Positions 11,655-25,187 of a stretch of 64,000 nucleotides of DNA are shown piece after piece; within the stretch, counting starts at the first letter, position 1, and every line of letters starts with the position of its first letter. Under the pieces are notes generated by a model. The model did no database searches, had not been told where the DNA came from, and was given only the letters and a program-made list of their open reading frames with translations. The DNA is from Athripsodes cinereus (taxonomy: Eukaryota; Arthropoda; Insecta; Trichoptera; Leptoceridae), in the NCBI GenBank assembly GCA_947579605.1, contig OX388316.1, positions 16,061,290 through 16,125,289 of the forward strand, read 5' to 3'. The position numbers and the translations under genes were made by a program.

Positions 11655-14198
11655 ATAAACTGCCAGAATAAACTAAAGAAATGCATTCAAATTGAGTAAA
11701 TCGGTGGCTGAATTTAATCATAGAACCTGAAATATGGAATATTCAAACCATAAAGGTCATCCAAGTACCGATCAATTAGCATAGAGACAACAATAATTGA
11801 GACAACATTATACAAATTTACATATTTATTTAAATCCCTAGAAGAATCTATTCGAAAGTAATAGGAAACTAACTTCGTCTATTCTTATTTAGAACCAACA
11901 AGAATCTAGTCAGAGTGGATTGAAAAGTAAATTCGCAGATTCTGAGTTGGAACCAATAAGAATAGTAGGCAGGTGTTCAATATCTATTAGAAATATTAGA
12001 CTGACGCCAGACGAACACGCATCGTAGTAGACTCACGAGACACTCGCCATTTTATCAACACATTGCATCCCTCGAAAGACAATCAAACTACGCATTTTTT
12101 AGTATATACCCACCTAATCAAATAACCCCAATATTACATAGTATTAACATAACACCTGTCCAAACCGATGAATCTGCACAATCAGTTGTTGAATCTCAGT
12201 AGGTGGTTTCCATGAAATGCGGGATTATTATTCACGTAGAACCTTTCTGTACTGTTTGTCAGAATGCGATGCATTAAATTTTATTACATTTTTATGAAAC
12301 TTGATACTTTCGAATAAATTATTAAATACACTTCGAATAATTAACCCTATGAATCTGTGAACGAAATTCTTTTGAATCACCACCAATTTTCATTACTTTT
12401 TGATTGCATTACACTGAAAAAAGCTATATAATTTTTGAAGGAAAATAGAAACATAAATTAAAAATACTTAATTTATTACAATTGTAAAGATATACCATTA
12501 TCTTGTCAACATCAGTGAATACTGTGCAAAAAAATAGACATTAATAAAATTGTTATAAATAGATTAGCGACTGTATAAATCATGATGTACAATCAAATCT
12601 CATATCTAAATTCTACGAAATTTACAAAAAATACAAACTATGCATATTAACCAAAACGAGTTAAAAAAAAAAGTCTAAACATAATTAATAACATCTACGA
12701 AAACAATCATAATCTTGACAGATTATTAAAGACATGATTGTATAATCACAACAGTAAGAAATTAATAGCTACAATTTACAGAATATAAAACGATATTATT
12801 ATCTGTTTAACAAATGGGAATATATAAAAATACATAATTGTAATAATTTCGTACATCCAAATATTAATATTATTTGCGGTCAACATTATCATTATATCGG
12901 GGATCAGCACTGCAATTAACTTGATATAAAATCTCAAAGAATGTTTACCTACCAAGGTATCACAATATAACATAATTATCATGATGTTGTTCACCCAAAC
13001 ATTCCCTCTAAACGATTATTTAGTAAGTAGTCATTAGATTAAAATGTTCTCTAAATATTACAAATATTTATCCCATTATTATCTTTCGTAAACCTAATAA
13101 TAAAAGAGAGAATAATGGTTAGGTATTAACAAGCAATATTAACATTAAAAACTGCTATTAATGTAATGCGTAACGAAAATATATTGATTTAAATTTATTT
13201 TCTATCTTTTTATAAAGATTGAATTATACTACATACATACAAACATCCTAATACGTACACACGAGAGATTATCAAAATAAAGAAATAGACGAATGATCCA
13301 TAATAATTTTCATTTCGCAAAGTGAGGACAACTCGCAAGTTTGTAACATGTAGTTAGTCCGCTGTGAAATAAAAAATACCGTGATGATATGAATCAATGA
13401 ATAATTTTGATGGAAAAGGAATTTAATATTTAGAAACGGAAATTATTTGGGACAAAAGAAGAAAAGTTAGATAGGTAGCAATTTCACACAAAAAATAATC
13501 TAGGCAGTGCAACTATCGCATAAAATGAGCATACATAAAGTGTCTCGTTTGTGTTATAAAACATTGCAGAATTTATAAGAAGTGAATTTTGGAATTTACA
13601 GAAACAAAAGGGAAAAGTTGCAAATATTCCAATCCATCGAATGGACAATTCACATAAGTGATTCTTAACATATGTAATATAGGCACTTAATTATTTCAAT
13701 TAATAAATATGGCTCCTTACAGGAGCAAACTAAACACATATTATATAAATTACTCGTTCTACCAAAATCGTGACTAAAAATTACAAGATCATTAAAGCAA
13801 GTTTAGGCGAATAAATATTTAATAAAATAATAAATTAAACCTCACAAAATGGGTGCAGGCATAATTGTGTGGTATCAGAACTTTAAGACTGTCTAATATT
13901 TTTAGTTATATAGAATTAAATTAAAAAAATAAGCAGTTCACTTTTTTCACTAAAAAAGTGCTTTCATACTCGACGAAGCCCCTATTACCTTGATCCGTAC
14001 AAACTCAGTTTCTAAAACTATTAAGCACACGAAACAAATTAAATTAACGAAAACAATTACTATAAACGATAAAAAATTCTTTCACATAACCGAATATCAT
14101 AAATCCAGGTGATCTATCATTTATTTTTGATACGAAAATTATAGATCAGTGCTATCAAATCGATGGAAGCAACCACGAAAAGATTTATATGATATTTA
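11655..14198. other. No gene recognised; AT-rich
   Basis: At 11850-12000 there are loosely repeated phrases around accaacaagaat and accaataagaat, too diverged to call a tandem repeat. A small hairpin (cactttttt with aaaaaagtg) lies near 13940. Nothing else was seen. Confidence 0.45.
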
Positions 14199-14554
14199 TG
14201 AACTGTTAAGTGCAACAAAAGCCTAACCATCTCCAGGTTTATTTTGAGATACGAATGTAAAAGGCATATTTTTATGTTTTTTTTTTTCATTTACTTTAAT
14301 CGATTAAATACCAAATTTTGACAAAGAATAAAGGTAAACAATATAGATTTATGTACACGCGAAAATCGATAATTTTTTCAGAATTTGACGAAATAATTTT
14401 CAAATGCAAAAATAATATGATATACCTAGTAGGTACTGAATTTGGTAAAGATTATTTTTGCACTATAAAATATGAGGTGTGAAATATTCAAAAGACGATA
14501 AAATTAAAAATTCTTAAAATTGAGGGTAGGGCTTTTATTGCACTTAACAGCTCA
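14199..14554. mobile_element. MITE with TA target duplication
   Basis: A 356-bp element with terminal inverted repeats of about 25 bp (tga, then ctgttaagtgcaa, then aaaagcc) that differ at two positions. It is flanked by TA at 14197-14198 and 14555-14556. No coding capacity. The TA duplication fits the Tc1/mariner group, but the TIR differs from the Tc1-like element at 20080, which is therefore not its obvious driver. Confidence 0.75.
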
Positions 14555-14556
14555 TA

Positions 14557-15073
14557 CTGTTGGATATATTCTCATGGCAACATTTAGTATGAATTAGAAG
14601 CACATTTTGATACTGACAAAACATGAATTTTAAACAAAATGTAGGTAATACAATTCCAATTGGATACTCTTTTTATTTAAAAAATGATAAAAACCAAAGA
14701 TTAAAGATGCTCTCTGAGAAAAATATTTTAAAAATTATTTAAAATACACTACAGGTGCCAGAAAATGGGCGAACTTCAGGCTTCACTTTCAGACAAATTC
14801 TAATAAAAATATAATTGAATCTAATACAAATATAGTTAGAATTAAATACCAAGCACATTTGTGGTATGTTTCATGATGGCATAGATAGATAGATAGATAC
14901 ACCTAATAGCAGACATAAATAGCATATAGGTACTTTGAAACGATTTTTTTTTAATAACTATGAATGAACATGATTTTTACATTTTATTTCGTCTTGTTTA
15001 TCCTGTCGTATGATGTTGTTCAAAATTAATAAATAAGTGAATAAAAGATGTTAACTATATTGTAATACCGAGA
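14557..15073. other. No gene recognised; short GATA microsatellite
   Basis: A tagatagatagatagata run lies at about 14880-14900. Otherwise the stretch is AT-rich. Confidence 0.5.
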
Positions 15074-15336
15074 GGTAAGTATATAACATAACATAACATA
15101 ACATACATAGACATTTCACACAGATCGAGCTAGTCCCTAACTAAGATGAATCTTGTATTATGGGTACTAACGCGACGATACACACATATACAATGCACTA
15201 AACACATATACATGTAACACCCAGACCCAGGACAATTTGAAAAAGGTCATTCCTCAATCTGCCCTGGCCGGGAATCGAACCCGGGACCTCGTGACTTAAA
15301 GGCAAGAGCGTTACCTCCGCGCCACACCGGCCGTCT
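15074..15336 (-). mobile_element. tRNA-derived SINE
   Basis: Read on the minus strand, the head (about 15336 downward) resembles a tRNA with pol III promoter boxes. A box A-like tggcgcggaggtaacgc is followed about 30 bases later by a perfect box B, ggttcgattccc. A tRNA-unrelated body follows, then a 3' tail of atgtt pentanucleotides at about 15075-15103. It lacks tRNA cloverleaf closure downstream, so it is a SINE and not a tRNA gene. It would be transcribed by pol III and mobilised by a LINE. Confidence 0.85.
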
Positions 15337-15802
15337 AATAATACTAAAGTGTAAAAAAAAACATTTAATTTGTGTTTGCGATCATAGATTTACAATACAT
15401 GCCCATACCGTCGATCCACAGATGATTATGATTCATGACTTGTAATGAAGGAAACGATCGCTTGATGCTTCCATTTTATTAGTTCGTTGTTGAGTGTTGG
15501 GCGAAGAAGAACAATACTGGAGTCTGTGTGTTAAAAATAATACAAAAATATAATAATAAACGGACAAGCAGACATCACAGCCGCCCTCAGATCCTTGGAT
15601 AATAACAGGCTCCGAGTCTGGACTGCCCCAAGGATAGGATAGATTACCTAAATGATGCGAAAAAAATTAAGAAACGTTTAAAAAGTTATTTCTACCTGGA
15701 TAAAACCTTTATTATTAGCTTGGCCTACTAATAAATACAAGATGTTTCATAAACTGCTTGTGTATTATTGTACTAGTATATTTATGTACAAATTATGTAC
15801 AT
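15337..15802. other. No gene recognised; small GC-richer island
   Basis: About 15560-15640 is GC-richer and briefly open, with ATA-rich flanks. It may be a retroelement scrap. I could not assign it. Confidence 0.4.
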
Positions 15803-16050
15803 GCTACTTCTACTACTACCATACCATCACAGCTTATTCCACAAATGGGATAGCCAGCGGACCAACTACATGTAATAAAAAATTAAATTGTCCTTTACGT
15901 GGCAATTAAAAAATAATGCTTTTAGGATGGGTGGCATGCCTCATCGCTGAATTGTAGTTGTTAATTGTCTTATACGTGAGGTTCTAAAAACACCCGTCCT
16001 ATAATAGAGGACATTGAAAAACCCACAGAAAAGATTTCTTACTGGGGACT
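15803..16050 (-). repeat. (TAG)n-tailed repeat, copy C
   Basis: A diverged minus-orientation copy. The complement keeps ccatcctaaaagc, ggcat, the gtgatggtatggtagtagtag tail and the gtcctctattata head region. It is older than copies F and G. Confidence 0.7.
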
Positions 16051-19000
16051 CGACTGTGCTTTGAACAAAAATGTGCGAGATGTATTATTTTTGGGTTACA
16101 TAGATGGGTACTTTTAATCTGGGAATCTTAATCATATACAGTATTTGTAAACATTTGTGCATTCTGTAATTGGGTTAATACTATACCTAATTGTTTTATA
16201 CTATATTTATGTAAAAACCTGTAGAAATGCCAATAAAGGAAAATAAGGAAAATCTCTACTTTCTCCACTCGATCTCTAGAAAATTATTTACATACAAATT
16301 ACAATGCAGCGTTGAAGCTTGCCACACAATCCGATTTATTTATTTTTAACAATAAAAATACATGATCATATAATGTAAGTGATCGCAACTGTATGACTCA
16401 ATACAAATGAATTTGGAAAATGTACTTACTCTTTTCCTCAATTAGGGAATTCATAAAACATCATTTACATATTTATATGCACGAAATAACATAATACATA
16501 TTTCAAATTAATCCTCATAAACAACATGAGAAAATTAAAATTTGTAATACATAATTAACCAGAGGTTTTATATTACGTTAATCTAACAACTTGCAATTAA
16601 TCGTGAATTTTTGTACCATCACAGCAACTCTCACAAGCAGAGAATGACAATATTATTATGAAAAAAAGCGCGCGATGATACAGAATTTATTCAGCAATAG
16701 ACCTTGTGGGTCTTGTTGTAACGTCTTCACCTTTACGTAAGCAGCCGCGTGAATTTATCGATGGATGAAAATCCCAAATTGACTGACCGATGGAAGAAAA
16801 TACAAAAATCACGTGACTGCATACCCAAAGAAGATAATATTACTCAGTAGTCGGTTAAGTAGTTCGTTAACATTTTTACGTAAATAATAGATAAAAATAG
16901 TTTTAAAACACCCAGTACTGGAGGGTAGTTTTTTGAATAGAGCTTGCCCCCTAAACTACCGTAATAATGGAATGGATACGCCCGATCTTGCAACACTGGG
17001 CACAACAAAGCAGACATTGTAAATATTTTCAATGGCTAGTGTTGTTCAAAAGACCGTGTTACAAATTTATTTGACACGGAGATATGCAGCAGTAATGTGT
17101 GAGATTAAACTACCTAGAGATAATCTATACACTGAAAGATTTCACAGATAAATAATTGACTATGATAAAGAAAAGGATTAATACAATTCTCTCTGATCGC
17201 AGACGCGTGAAATTTTAAATAGTTGCATCACAAAAGAATAATATTGGAACACAATACATTTCTAATCAAAAAATCGATCGATTATTATTATTCGAGACAC
17301 CACTCGTGAAAAAAATAGCTACAAACATGTTTTAAATAAAAGTGCCCCATAAGAATTCCAGCAATATAAACTTCCAAATTAAAAGGATCTAAGGTCCATA
17401 TCACCGGACTTGATAAATAAATATTTTTATGGAGTTTCAATTAAACGTAAGTACCTACTACTATATCGATTGAAAAACACAAATGTTTTTATTTTCTGTT
17501 CAAGACATCGATTAAAATAAAGCTAACACTACAAAAATACATATTAAGCATTAAACAAAATCTCAAATGACGAAAATAAAATTAAAAAATCATCTTCAAG
17601 AGTATAAGAGTTGCATAGTGAGTAAAAAAATATACCTAAATTTAAAATGTTGTCGATGGATGAACTTTCCTGGCAATTAGATGCGGGTCATCAAAAATGT
17701 ATCTATTCATTTTTCTAAATTATTACACGAAATAAGTTTTTTGATAACCCATGCAATTTCTCATTCGATGGCCCTTTGTGTAAACTTGAAAGGTGGACTA
17801 TATCGACATCATTAATTGCCATATGTAGTAGACCTTTCACATTTATTTTAAATTAAGGTATAATTTTAAACCTTTGATGATTTCTTTGCCGGCGGGAATA
17901 AGATACTCCTATTTTAATTGCCAATATTCATTTTTTTATACATACCTACATTAATATTTAATCATACATAAATTTCAATTAAAAATCTGATCACTTGTAA
18001 ACAAGTGGATGACCATTGAACATAGAATAGAATAATAATCTTAATTGAAATAATTACCACGGTTAAAAATAAAGCAAATATTTTAACTTCCATGTGTTCT
18101 AAAATCTATAGATATTATCCAAATAACACAAGGATCCAACTCCAAACAAATTCTCGTTGCACGTAAGTGCTGTCAATCACACAAACCCTAACCCACTCCG
18201 AAAAACGCGTAATTGGCAAGCCCAGAGAGCGTTATCCCATATCTCCTCATTCCCAAGCGTATCATATCCTTAAAAGTCCTTTCTTCTTCTCTTCTAACCT
18301 ACTTACTCTATGACTAACCTTGACAGACGCCATCCAAACATTCAAATGTATCAGCTGTATCAGCACTCTACAAATTACAAATTAAAAAAAAAACTAACAG
18401 TGCATAGGTACCTAGCTAGTTGAAAGATATCACTTCTGTGATAAACTCGGCTTTTGCACAGTATAATTGATTTGTATCACATTATTAATTTAATAATTAT
18501 GTAATTGCTCATGTTCTATATTGTGCAATAATGGTTACCTACTCACATCAGTACCTACATCATGCAGTTATAATATTTTTTTTATAAATCAAATGATTCT
18601 TTATCATTATCGGAATCATTCACATATTAACTATCGGAATAAGATTCATAAAAAAGTCATACCTTCATATTTAATATTTAAAAAAATATATCACCAGAGT
18701 TTTGCATCAATGATAATAATTCAATAATCTAGAATCAATGTATCATTTTATCTATCAAAGAGTTCGATAATAATTTTAATCCTAAAGTTTAATCAAGTTT
18801 TGCAAAAGGTGATAATTTTCACATATCCATACAACATATAAATTAAATTATCACATTCACTTTACAGATCGAACAAATTACGTATCAAAAATAACACGAA
18901 TATCAGACAAGTTATAAATAATAATAATAACAATATTAATAAAGAAACAAAACAAAAAATGGTGTTAGTTTAGAAGACCCAGAACCTGTTGGATGCCACA

Positions 19001-19568
19001 GTATTGTTTACATGGAGTCACAGTAAACAAATTCCCTTACGGATTCATCTTCTCTTTACACAACCATTTATTACTTTCACGCCCTGTGAAAAGGAAGACT
19101 GCCGACAGAGCAGTGTTCTTAGAAGCCCCTTTTTAACCAAATAATAATATTCTACCAATCTATATTACATCCTAATGTAAAAATACAAATGGAATGGTTA
19201 TTCAATCCAAATTTTATAACCGATAACGAAGTGTTTGAATTTTGAAATTCTTTTTATGATGCGAAAATAAAAGTGAGCACCACCACGCAAAATAAAGTCA
19301 TATATACTATATACAAATGATTATTTTTACCTGACGCCTTGATAACCATATTTTGGGACAGTAATAAAGAGGCAAACAAAACAAATGCCACTATTTTCCA
19401 TCAGATCTAAACGATGATAAGTTTTACTTTTTTGTTTTCTCCAGGTGTTTATTTATAAGCTAAAATCACACAAAAATACTCATATTATTTCAATGTCTTG
19501 TATTGTGGATTGTAAAATTTCACTACCCACATAAAAAACTTTAAATCTGACGAATTTCACCCATATTA
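16051..19568. other. No gene recognised; AT-rich
   Basis: A pyrimidine-rich, GC-richer patch at about 18120-18345 has no readable ORF. The taggtaccta palindrome is at 18405. Nothing else can be supported. Confidence 0.45.
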
Positions 19569-19622
19569 TATATACCCTCACGCCGTGTCCCAAGTGGGGT
19601 AGGCAGAGAGAAGCCTTGAGTT
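19569..19622 (-). repeat. LINE 3'-tail fragment
   Basis: It carries taccctcacgccgtgtccc, then aagtggggtaggcagagaga. This is the 3'-end signature of the LINE family at 35273, here alone and without coding sequence. Confidence 0.6.
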
Positions 19623-20077
19623 TTTTTGACATATGGAAAAAAAAACAAGAAAATAAAGTTATGACAGATGACTGTTCAAATGAAATAAATAAAACCGTTT
19701 GAAAAACTTGGTCATTTTCAATGTAAAACCAATAGTCATGCTTGGTGTCTATATCTCATATGGATCTATGTTATGTTTATATTAAAGTTATAGTCATCAT
19801 TGTCAAACAATAAGAACATCGGCCAACAACAAAAGGTACACATAAAATGAACCGTTTCTCGTTCCTGTAGCTCCAACAAAACAAAAAAAATATAATTCAA
19901 CAAAAAAGAACACAATTCCCTATTATTGTTACGCATCGTATTTATGCACCAAAATATTCAAAAATCCGTGATACTGTGATGATATTAGTACAGAATATAA
20001 TGCGGACGTTACCACGTAAGAAAAGCAATTTGTCAAAAAAAAAGCCGAAAGGGTTTCTTTTGGTTAGTAGAACAAAT
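19623..20077. other. No gene recognised
   Basis: AT-rich DNA up to the Tc1-like insertion site. The short plus-strand ORF at 19976 runs into the TIR and is not a gene. Confidence 0.5.
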
Positions 20078-20079
20078 TA

Positions 20080-21851
20080 CAGTCGTATGACAATTTATTA
20101 TGGCCACCCTAAATATTCCTGTAAAACAGTAGGAAATAATGTTTTGTTTATATTTTTTAGCATTCTTTTTACTCAAAAATTATTATAATTGAAGGTATAA
20201 GTATTCCTTTAATTAATAAAGCACATTTTACTTTGATAATACAATTTATTGATAAAATATTTCGAATATTTAGGTGTAGTGTGTCAATATTTTGTCACTC
20301 CACCTTTTGCCTCTATCACTGCATGTACTCTTTTTGGCATGCTTTTAATGCAATTTTCTGCCATTTCCTTAAGTCTAGCGTTGTGATTCCAATGATATAT
20401 GATTCTTTCAATTAAATAAACTTTATTCGTGATATTCTCCTTCCCCACTTCCTTTTTCAGCAGTTCCCAAACATTCTCTATTGGATTAAGGTCCGGAGAG
20501 TTTCCTGGCCAATCCAACAATGGAACATTCTGTTCCATTAGATATTTTTTAATTGATTTGGCCGTATGGCATGGTGCCCCATCTTGCATAAAGATTCTTT
20601 TATCTCCCGGACCAAACCATTCTGCCAATTGTGGCAACAATCTTTGTTCAAGGACATTTTTATATTGCCCCTGATTCATCATCCCATCAACAATATAAAG
20701 TCTTCCCATCCCTTTCCCAGAAATAACTGACCAAATCATCACCGATGTTGGATGTTTGACTGTTTCAATAATGCAGCTGGATAAATATTTCTCTCCAACC
20801 TTTCTCGTGATATATTGAGCCTTTTTTGTCAAGACTTGAAAAGTACTTTCGTCACTAAAGCAAACCTGAAAATGTAAGGTCATATTTCATTTAGTTGAAC
20901 TATTAAAGCTTTTTCATGCTTTATGTAAAAATGATTTTTTGTATTACTATTTTTAATAATAATTACCGATTTCCAGTCATCTTCAGTAAAATTCTTGTGT
21001 TTTTTCGCCCAGTCCAACCTTTTTTGCATCATTTTTGGTGTCAATTTTGGTTTCCTTGCTGGGCGTCTCGAATTGTAACCGAGATCATGCAGTCGCCTTT
21101 GAACTGTTCTCTTAGACATACGAATACCAGATTGCTCCAATTTTTCAGTTATTGCATCGTTTGATGCTTGTCTGTTTTCCAGAACAATCTTCGTCAGTAT
21201 TCTTTCGCCACGTGGTGTGAGAATTTTTTTTTTACCACATTTACCAACCCTCTTTGGAGTCAAGTTCTCCATACGTGATATTTTATTTTGTATATTTTGA
21301 ACAGATACTCGAGAAACATCACACCTTTTAGCTATTTCTCTTTGAGAATAACTTGTATTCGTTAGTAGCGTTCGAATCTCTGCCACTTTTTGTGGTGTTA
21401 AATCTTTTTTCTTACCCATAACTAAAATAAATTAACAAATTTTAACACCCACAGTTTAGTATTTGCTTAAATACACATAATTTATAAAATATTGTATAAA
21501 ACAAATATTTTAACATACAAATATAAAAAAAATGTTAAATAAATAATATTTTCATTGATTTGAATACTTACTTTAAAGATATCTTCCTAAAATTTATCAG
21601 AAACACCAAAAGAAAATTTGACACGTGTATCGTGAGACCATCAGTAACAATATGGCATTGTACAAAATGGCTGCCAGGAATAACAGTGTTGCCAACAACA
21701 CAAAAAATGCACTGATTATTTTAAGATCAAACCATTTTATACAATTTCAAGTAAACTAAATACGATACTTTTATTACTTATAGCTAAAAAAACCCAAGTA
21801 TTTTCAAATATCAAATTCTATAGGTGGTCATAATAAATTGTCATACGACTG
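20080..21851 (-). mobile_element. Complete Tc1-like DNA transposon
   Basis: A 1772-bp element flanked by TA duplications (20078-20079 and 21852-21853). The inverted repeats start cagtcgtatgacaatttatt and run about 29 bp with one internal mismatch. A minus-strand transposase gene occupies 20284-21419 and is intact after removal of one intron. Both ends, the target duplication and the full DDE catalytic triad are present, so this copy looks young and possibly autonomous. Confidence 0.93.
20284..21419 (-). CDS. Tc1-like DD34E transposase, two exons
   Basis: It would cut and paste the surrounding element in the nucleus by binding its TIRs. Exon 1 is 20967-21419 (151 codons from ATG) and exon 2 is 20284-20865, with a 101-bp intron at 20866-20966 (donor GTAATT, acceptor TTTTCAG). 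The spliced product is about 344 aa, the normal Tc1 length. The N-terminus has paired-like helix-turn-helix motifs (LTPQKVAEIRTLL, SQREIAKRCDVSRVSVQ, then GIRMSKRTVQRRLHDLGY). The catalytic core has VCFSDESTF (first D), FMQDGAPCHTA (second D) and SPDLNPIENVW (E), with 34 residues between the second D and the E. Without splicing, exon 1 reads past DDWKS into an unrelated tail and the first catalytic Asp falls in a separate frame, so the intron is well supported. No stop or frameshift was seen in the exons. Confidence 0.9.
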
Positions 21852-21853
21852 TA

Positions 21854-23949
21854 GATTGTATGTATTGTATGATATGTACAAAATAGGCTAATATTGTGGA
21901 AGAAACATTAGAAAAGGGATAACGTAATTAGGATTGCTGTTCATTATTAAAAACGAATTATCAAAATCATTTACAGATAAGAAGGATGAGTTTATATACA
22001 TTCACTAGATACATAATAACAAATCATCTAATGTAAGATTTAGATATACCGAATGTATAAAATTCCACATAGTTAAAAAAAAATAAAGTTTGGCAAAATA
22101 AGTAAATATATTTTTCATCTTAAATATATTAATTTGTCATGATGATAACGATAATTAGAGAACGAATTATAGGTCATTTATAAATTGAGTAAACCATCTA
22201 CTTAACCTTCTTATGCAATATCGTACGATCAAAATGAAATTTTCAAAAAGTGAGGATAAAATAAATTACTGCACGTAACAATGTGAAATAAAGATAAAAT
22301 AGAAAACTTGCAAAAAATGACTTTAGTACGTCAATTTTCTTAACATATTCAAGGCAAGAAGAATGGGTATGTTTACGAAGGGTAATATACGCGCAAATCA
22401 TTAAAATAACAATAAAATAGATAATCACAATTTAACACTAATAAAATATCACACCGAAGTATAAAATCCAGATTATAATATTACTGTGCATGCCTTTATT
22501 CTTTCATTTACACGAAACCACACAAAGCCATAGCACAAAACACAGAAGTTAAAAGCTTCCCAGTAGTTATATTCTAAGATAATAGGAAACAATTTAAAGA
22601 ATAGAACAAAACAAAGATTTGTAAATACCACAACAATAGAAATCATTACATAATAACCGAGAGATATAATAGGGATATAAGTATGTAAGTAATAACAAAA
22701 AGCATAACGCAAATGCATACTTTCTACATCTTATAAGATACTTAACTATTATTTTATCACACTTGAGTGAACCAAACAAAATCGTTTTCCGCGAAAATGT
22801 TTAACTAAAAAAATATTTTTGCGTTTTAATACTATTGTCATATGAAATAGGTAAATATGCAAATCCGTATTAAGTCAAATGAAATACATATGTAAATGGA
22901 GATCTTATAAAAACATGAATTAAATATCCTAATACGCAGTATTAATGCTGCAATATTTTCAAGAATATTTACATACATAAGAATATTAGCACAATTTTTC
23001 ATGGATTCCTGTGACAAGAAGTAATCGCGAAAACCATCACTTCAACCACAATTAGGAAATATAAAAATATTATTGAAAACGTAATAACATTGTACTAATA
23101 CGAGATGATAATAAATATATGTAATTTATATAAGCATGAAACAATAAGTACATTGTAAATTGATATTTGTAATAAAAACCTAGACAGTTAAGATCACTTT
23201 ACCATAAAAACTTAGACGCCAGTCAGCAAAATGATGAGATGTTTTTATCATACAAATAAATTTCCAAGTTCCTTCAATGATTACCTCGGCTGCGTGACCT
23301 ATAGTCAGACGACAAAGTAGGACATAAATAATTATTTTCTCCCCAATTCAAAACAAATGCATAGTTTCCCATCACGAAACTAAAAAATATACCTAAATTA
23401 ATACGTTGTACGTTCACAAATAAATAGAGCTCCGACTAATTTCAAGTCAAAATAAATGTTAAATATAATGCATCAATCATGGAGTCCAATTTTAAACAAA
23501 GGTGTGTTATGCAACGATATCGTTATACCAATAATAATATATAGTGACATAGATATACAGGCAGATAAAACAAACAGACAAATAAATACATTAAACTCAG
23601 TCATTTAGTCTAAGTTGACATTTTTTTAATAGAGTGTGTGAGTGTATAAAAAAAATAGTGATAAGGGAATAATTTAGTAGCGATCTGCGAGAGAGATTGT
23701 GGGACAATATAGTGTGGACTAAGGTAGGTGCGAGGCACCTGGGGAGCTCTGTGTCTAAAATGGAACGAACAACACCAAAGTATTATTTTCATTCAATCTG
23801 AATTCATTAGGTACCTATTGTTAATTTTTATGTATAAACCTTTCTTAGTTAAATTTTATTTCTTTGACATATTTTTTACATGCTTATGTGCTTGTTTGTA
23901 TTGACTTATTTATATTGACATACCAGAATTGAATTATTATTATTATTGA
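21854..23949. other. No gene recognised; AT-rich
   Basis: Hydrophobic minus-strand ORFs at 22243-22779 are A/T-driven and overlap in different frames. The taggtaccta palindrome is at 23808. A GC-richer patch at about 23690-23760 is unassigned. Confidence 0.45.
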
Positions 23950-24148
23950 CCTTATTCATATACAATTTTTTATTATTGTTTTTACATTATCTTGTTGTTA
24001 ATCTTGACTTGTGGTGTATTGTTTTGTATAGACTGCAATTATTTTGTTTTTTTGTTGTTGTTGTTGTTGTTGTTGTTCCTTAGGTACACTTTTTTGTCAA
24101 CATGTAAAAGGCTCACGCCGTATATTGTGTAAATAAATAAATAAATAT
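23950..24148 (+). repeat. Possible retroelement 3' tail with microsatellites
   Basis: It contains a TTG/TGT trinucleotide run (about 24052-24076), then ggctcacgccgtatattgtg followed by taaataaataaataaata (about 24126-24143). A simple-repeat end after a GC-richer block suggests a non-LTR 3' end. There is no coding sequence. Confidence 0.4.
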
Positions 24149-24159
24149 ACATTACTGTT

Positions 24160-24290
24160 GTCAGCAGGCAGATATAATATATTGCAGTCAGTAGTGATTC
24201 CGAGTGGAAGGTTGATAATTCGAACTCCGCTGCTGATAATACAGACAAAAAGAGATGAATATTTTTAACCCGATCCATTGATATATTCTA
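24160..24290 (+). repeat. Degenerate SINE-like fragment (tentative)
   Basis: It has an attcgaactccgctgctgat stretch that resembles the box B and downstream region of the SINE at 25188. It is very diverged. Confidence 0.3.
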
Positions 24291-24299
24291 GAGATGGTG

Positions 24300-25187
24300 A
24301 ATATTTTTTTACACTCCTCGATTGACTGAAGTTTCTGGATAGGCACATAAAACGAAAACCTTTAAATGACAAATTCATCCGCAGCATTAAAAAGATATTT
24401 ATGTGTTACAATGCAAATAAATATCACACTATTCTCATTCATATAATCGATACAATAATAAAAAACAAAAAAACAGAGCTATCAAAATACACACTTATTT
24501 ATATTCGGTTATGGCATATTGTTAATTCGTAGTGGAACATCTCGACTGAATTATTTGACACATAAAGGAAATTAGTTACGAAGAAGTAATTTTCACATTT
24601 GCAATAAATGTTTGACAGTTTTATAACTTCAATGTTTTTTAAAATAATATAATGTACTAATAACACTCTTTTATTCTCTGTTATTCAAGATTCTGATGTC
24701 ACCTTTTTTTATTAAATTGTGCAGAATACAACTAATATACGATATTAATGACCTGATAAACAAAATAAAGCCTCACCTATAAGTGTCAAGTTTCAAGCTG
24801 AGAACTTCGCAACGAAATCCACAAACATGCATAATTTCTTGTAATTTACATTAGAAGACGATTTACTATAAAATTCTCGTTGTGATCTCACAATAAAAAT
24901 AAAATTTTATTAATTTCAAGTTTGAATAAATCATTGCAATATTCTCTAAACTTATACCTACAAAGTAAACCTAACCTTCTTTAAAGCTCAGAGAGTGATC
25001 AAGTTTTATTGTTTCACGTCATATTTATATAAAAAATAAAAGTTCAATGACTTCCCTATCTATGAAAATTAATCGAGATCAATTCAAATGAACTTTTTTG
25101 ATAGCAACATGTTCACTAGCTAGACCACACTAGAGAATACCCATTTTTTTCAATACTTTCATTCTTACTGGACATCGTGACATAAAA
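24300..25187. other. No gene recognised; AT-rich
   Basis: Nothing supportable was seen. Confidence 0.5.

Noticed and set aside
15240..15340. Functional tRNA gene
   Set aside because: Promoter boxes are present, but the 3' half runs into a non-tRNA body and a repeat tail, with no acceptor-stem pairing. It is a SINE head.
22243..22779. Cluster of small hydrophobic ORFs on the minus strand
   Set aside because: They overlap in different frames and are cysteine/tyrosine/phenylalanine-rich as expected from A/T-biased antisense reads.
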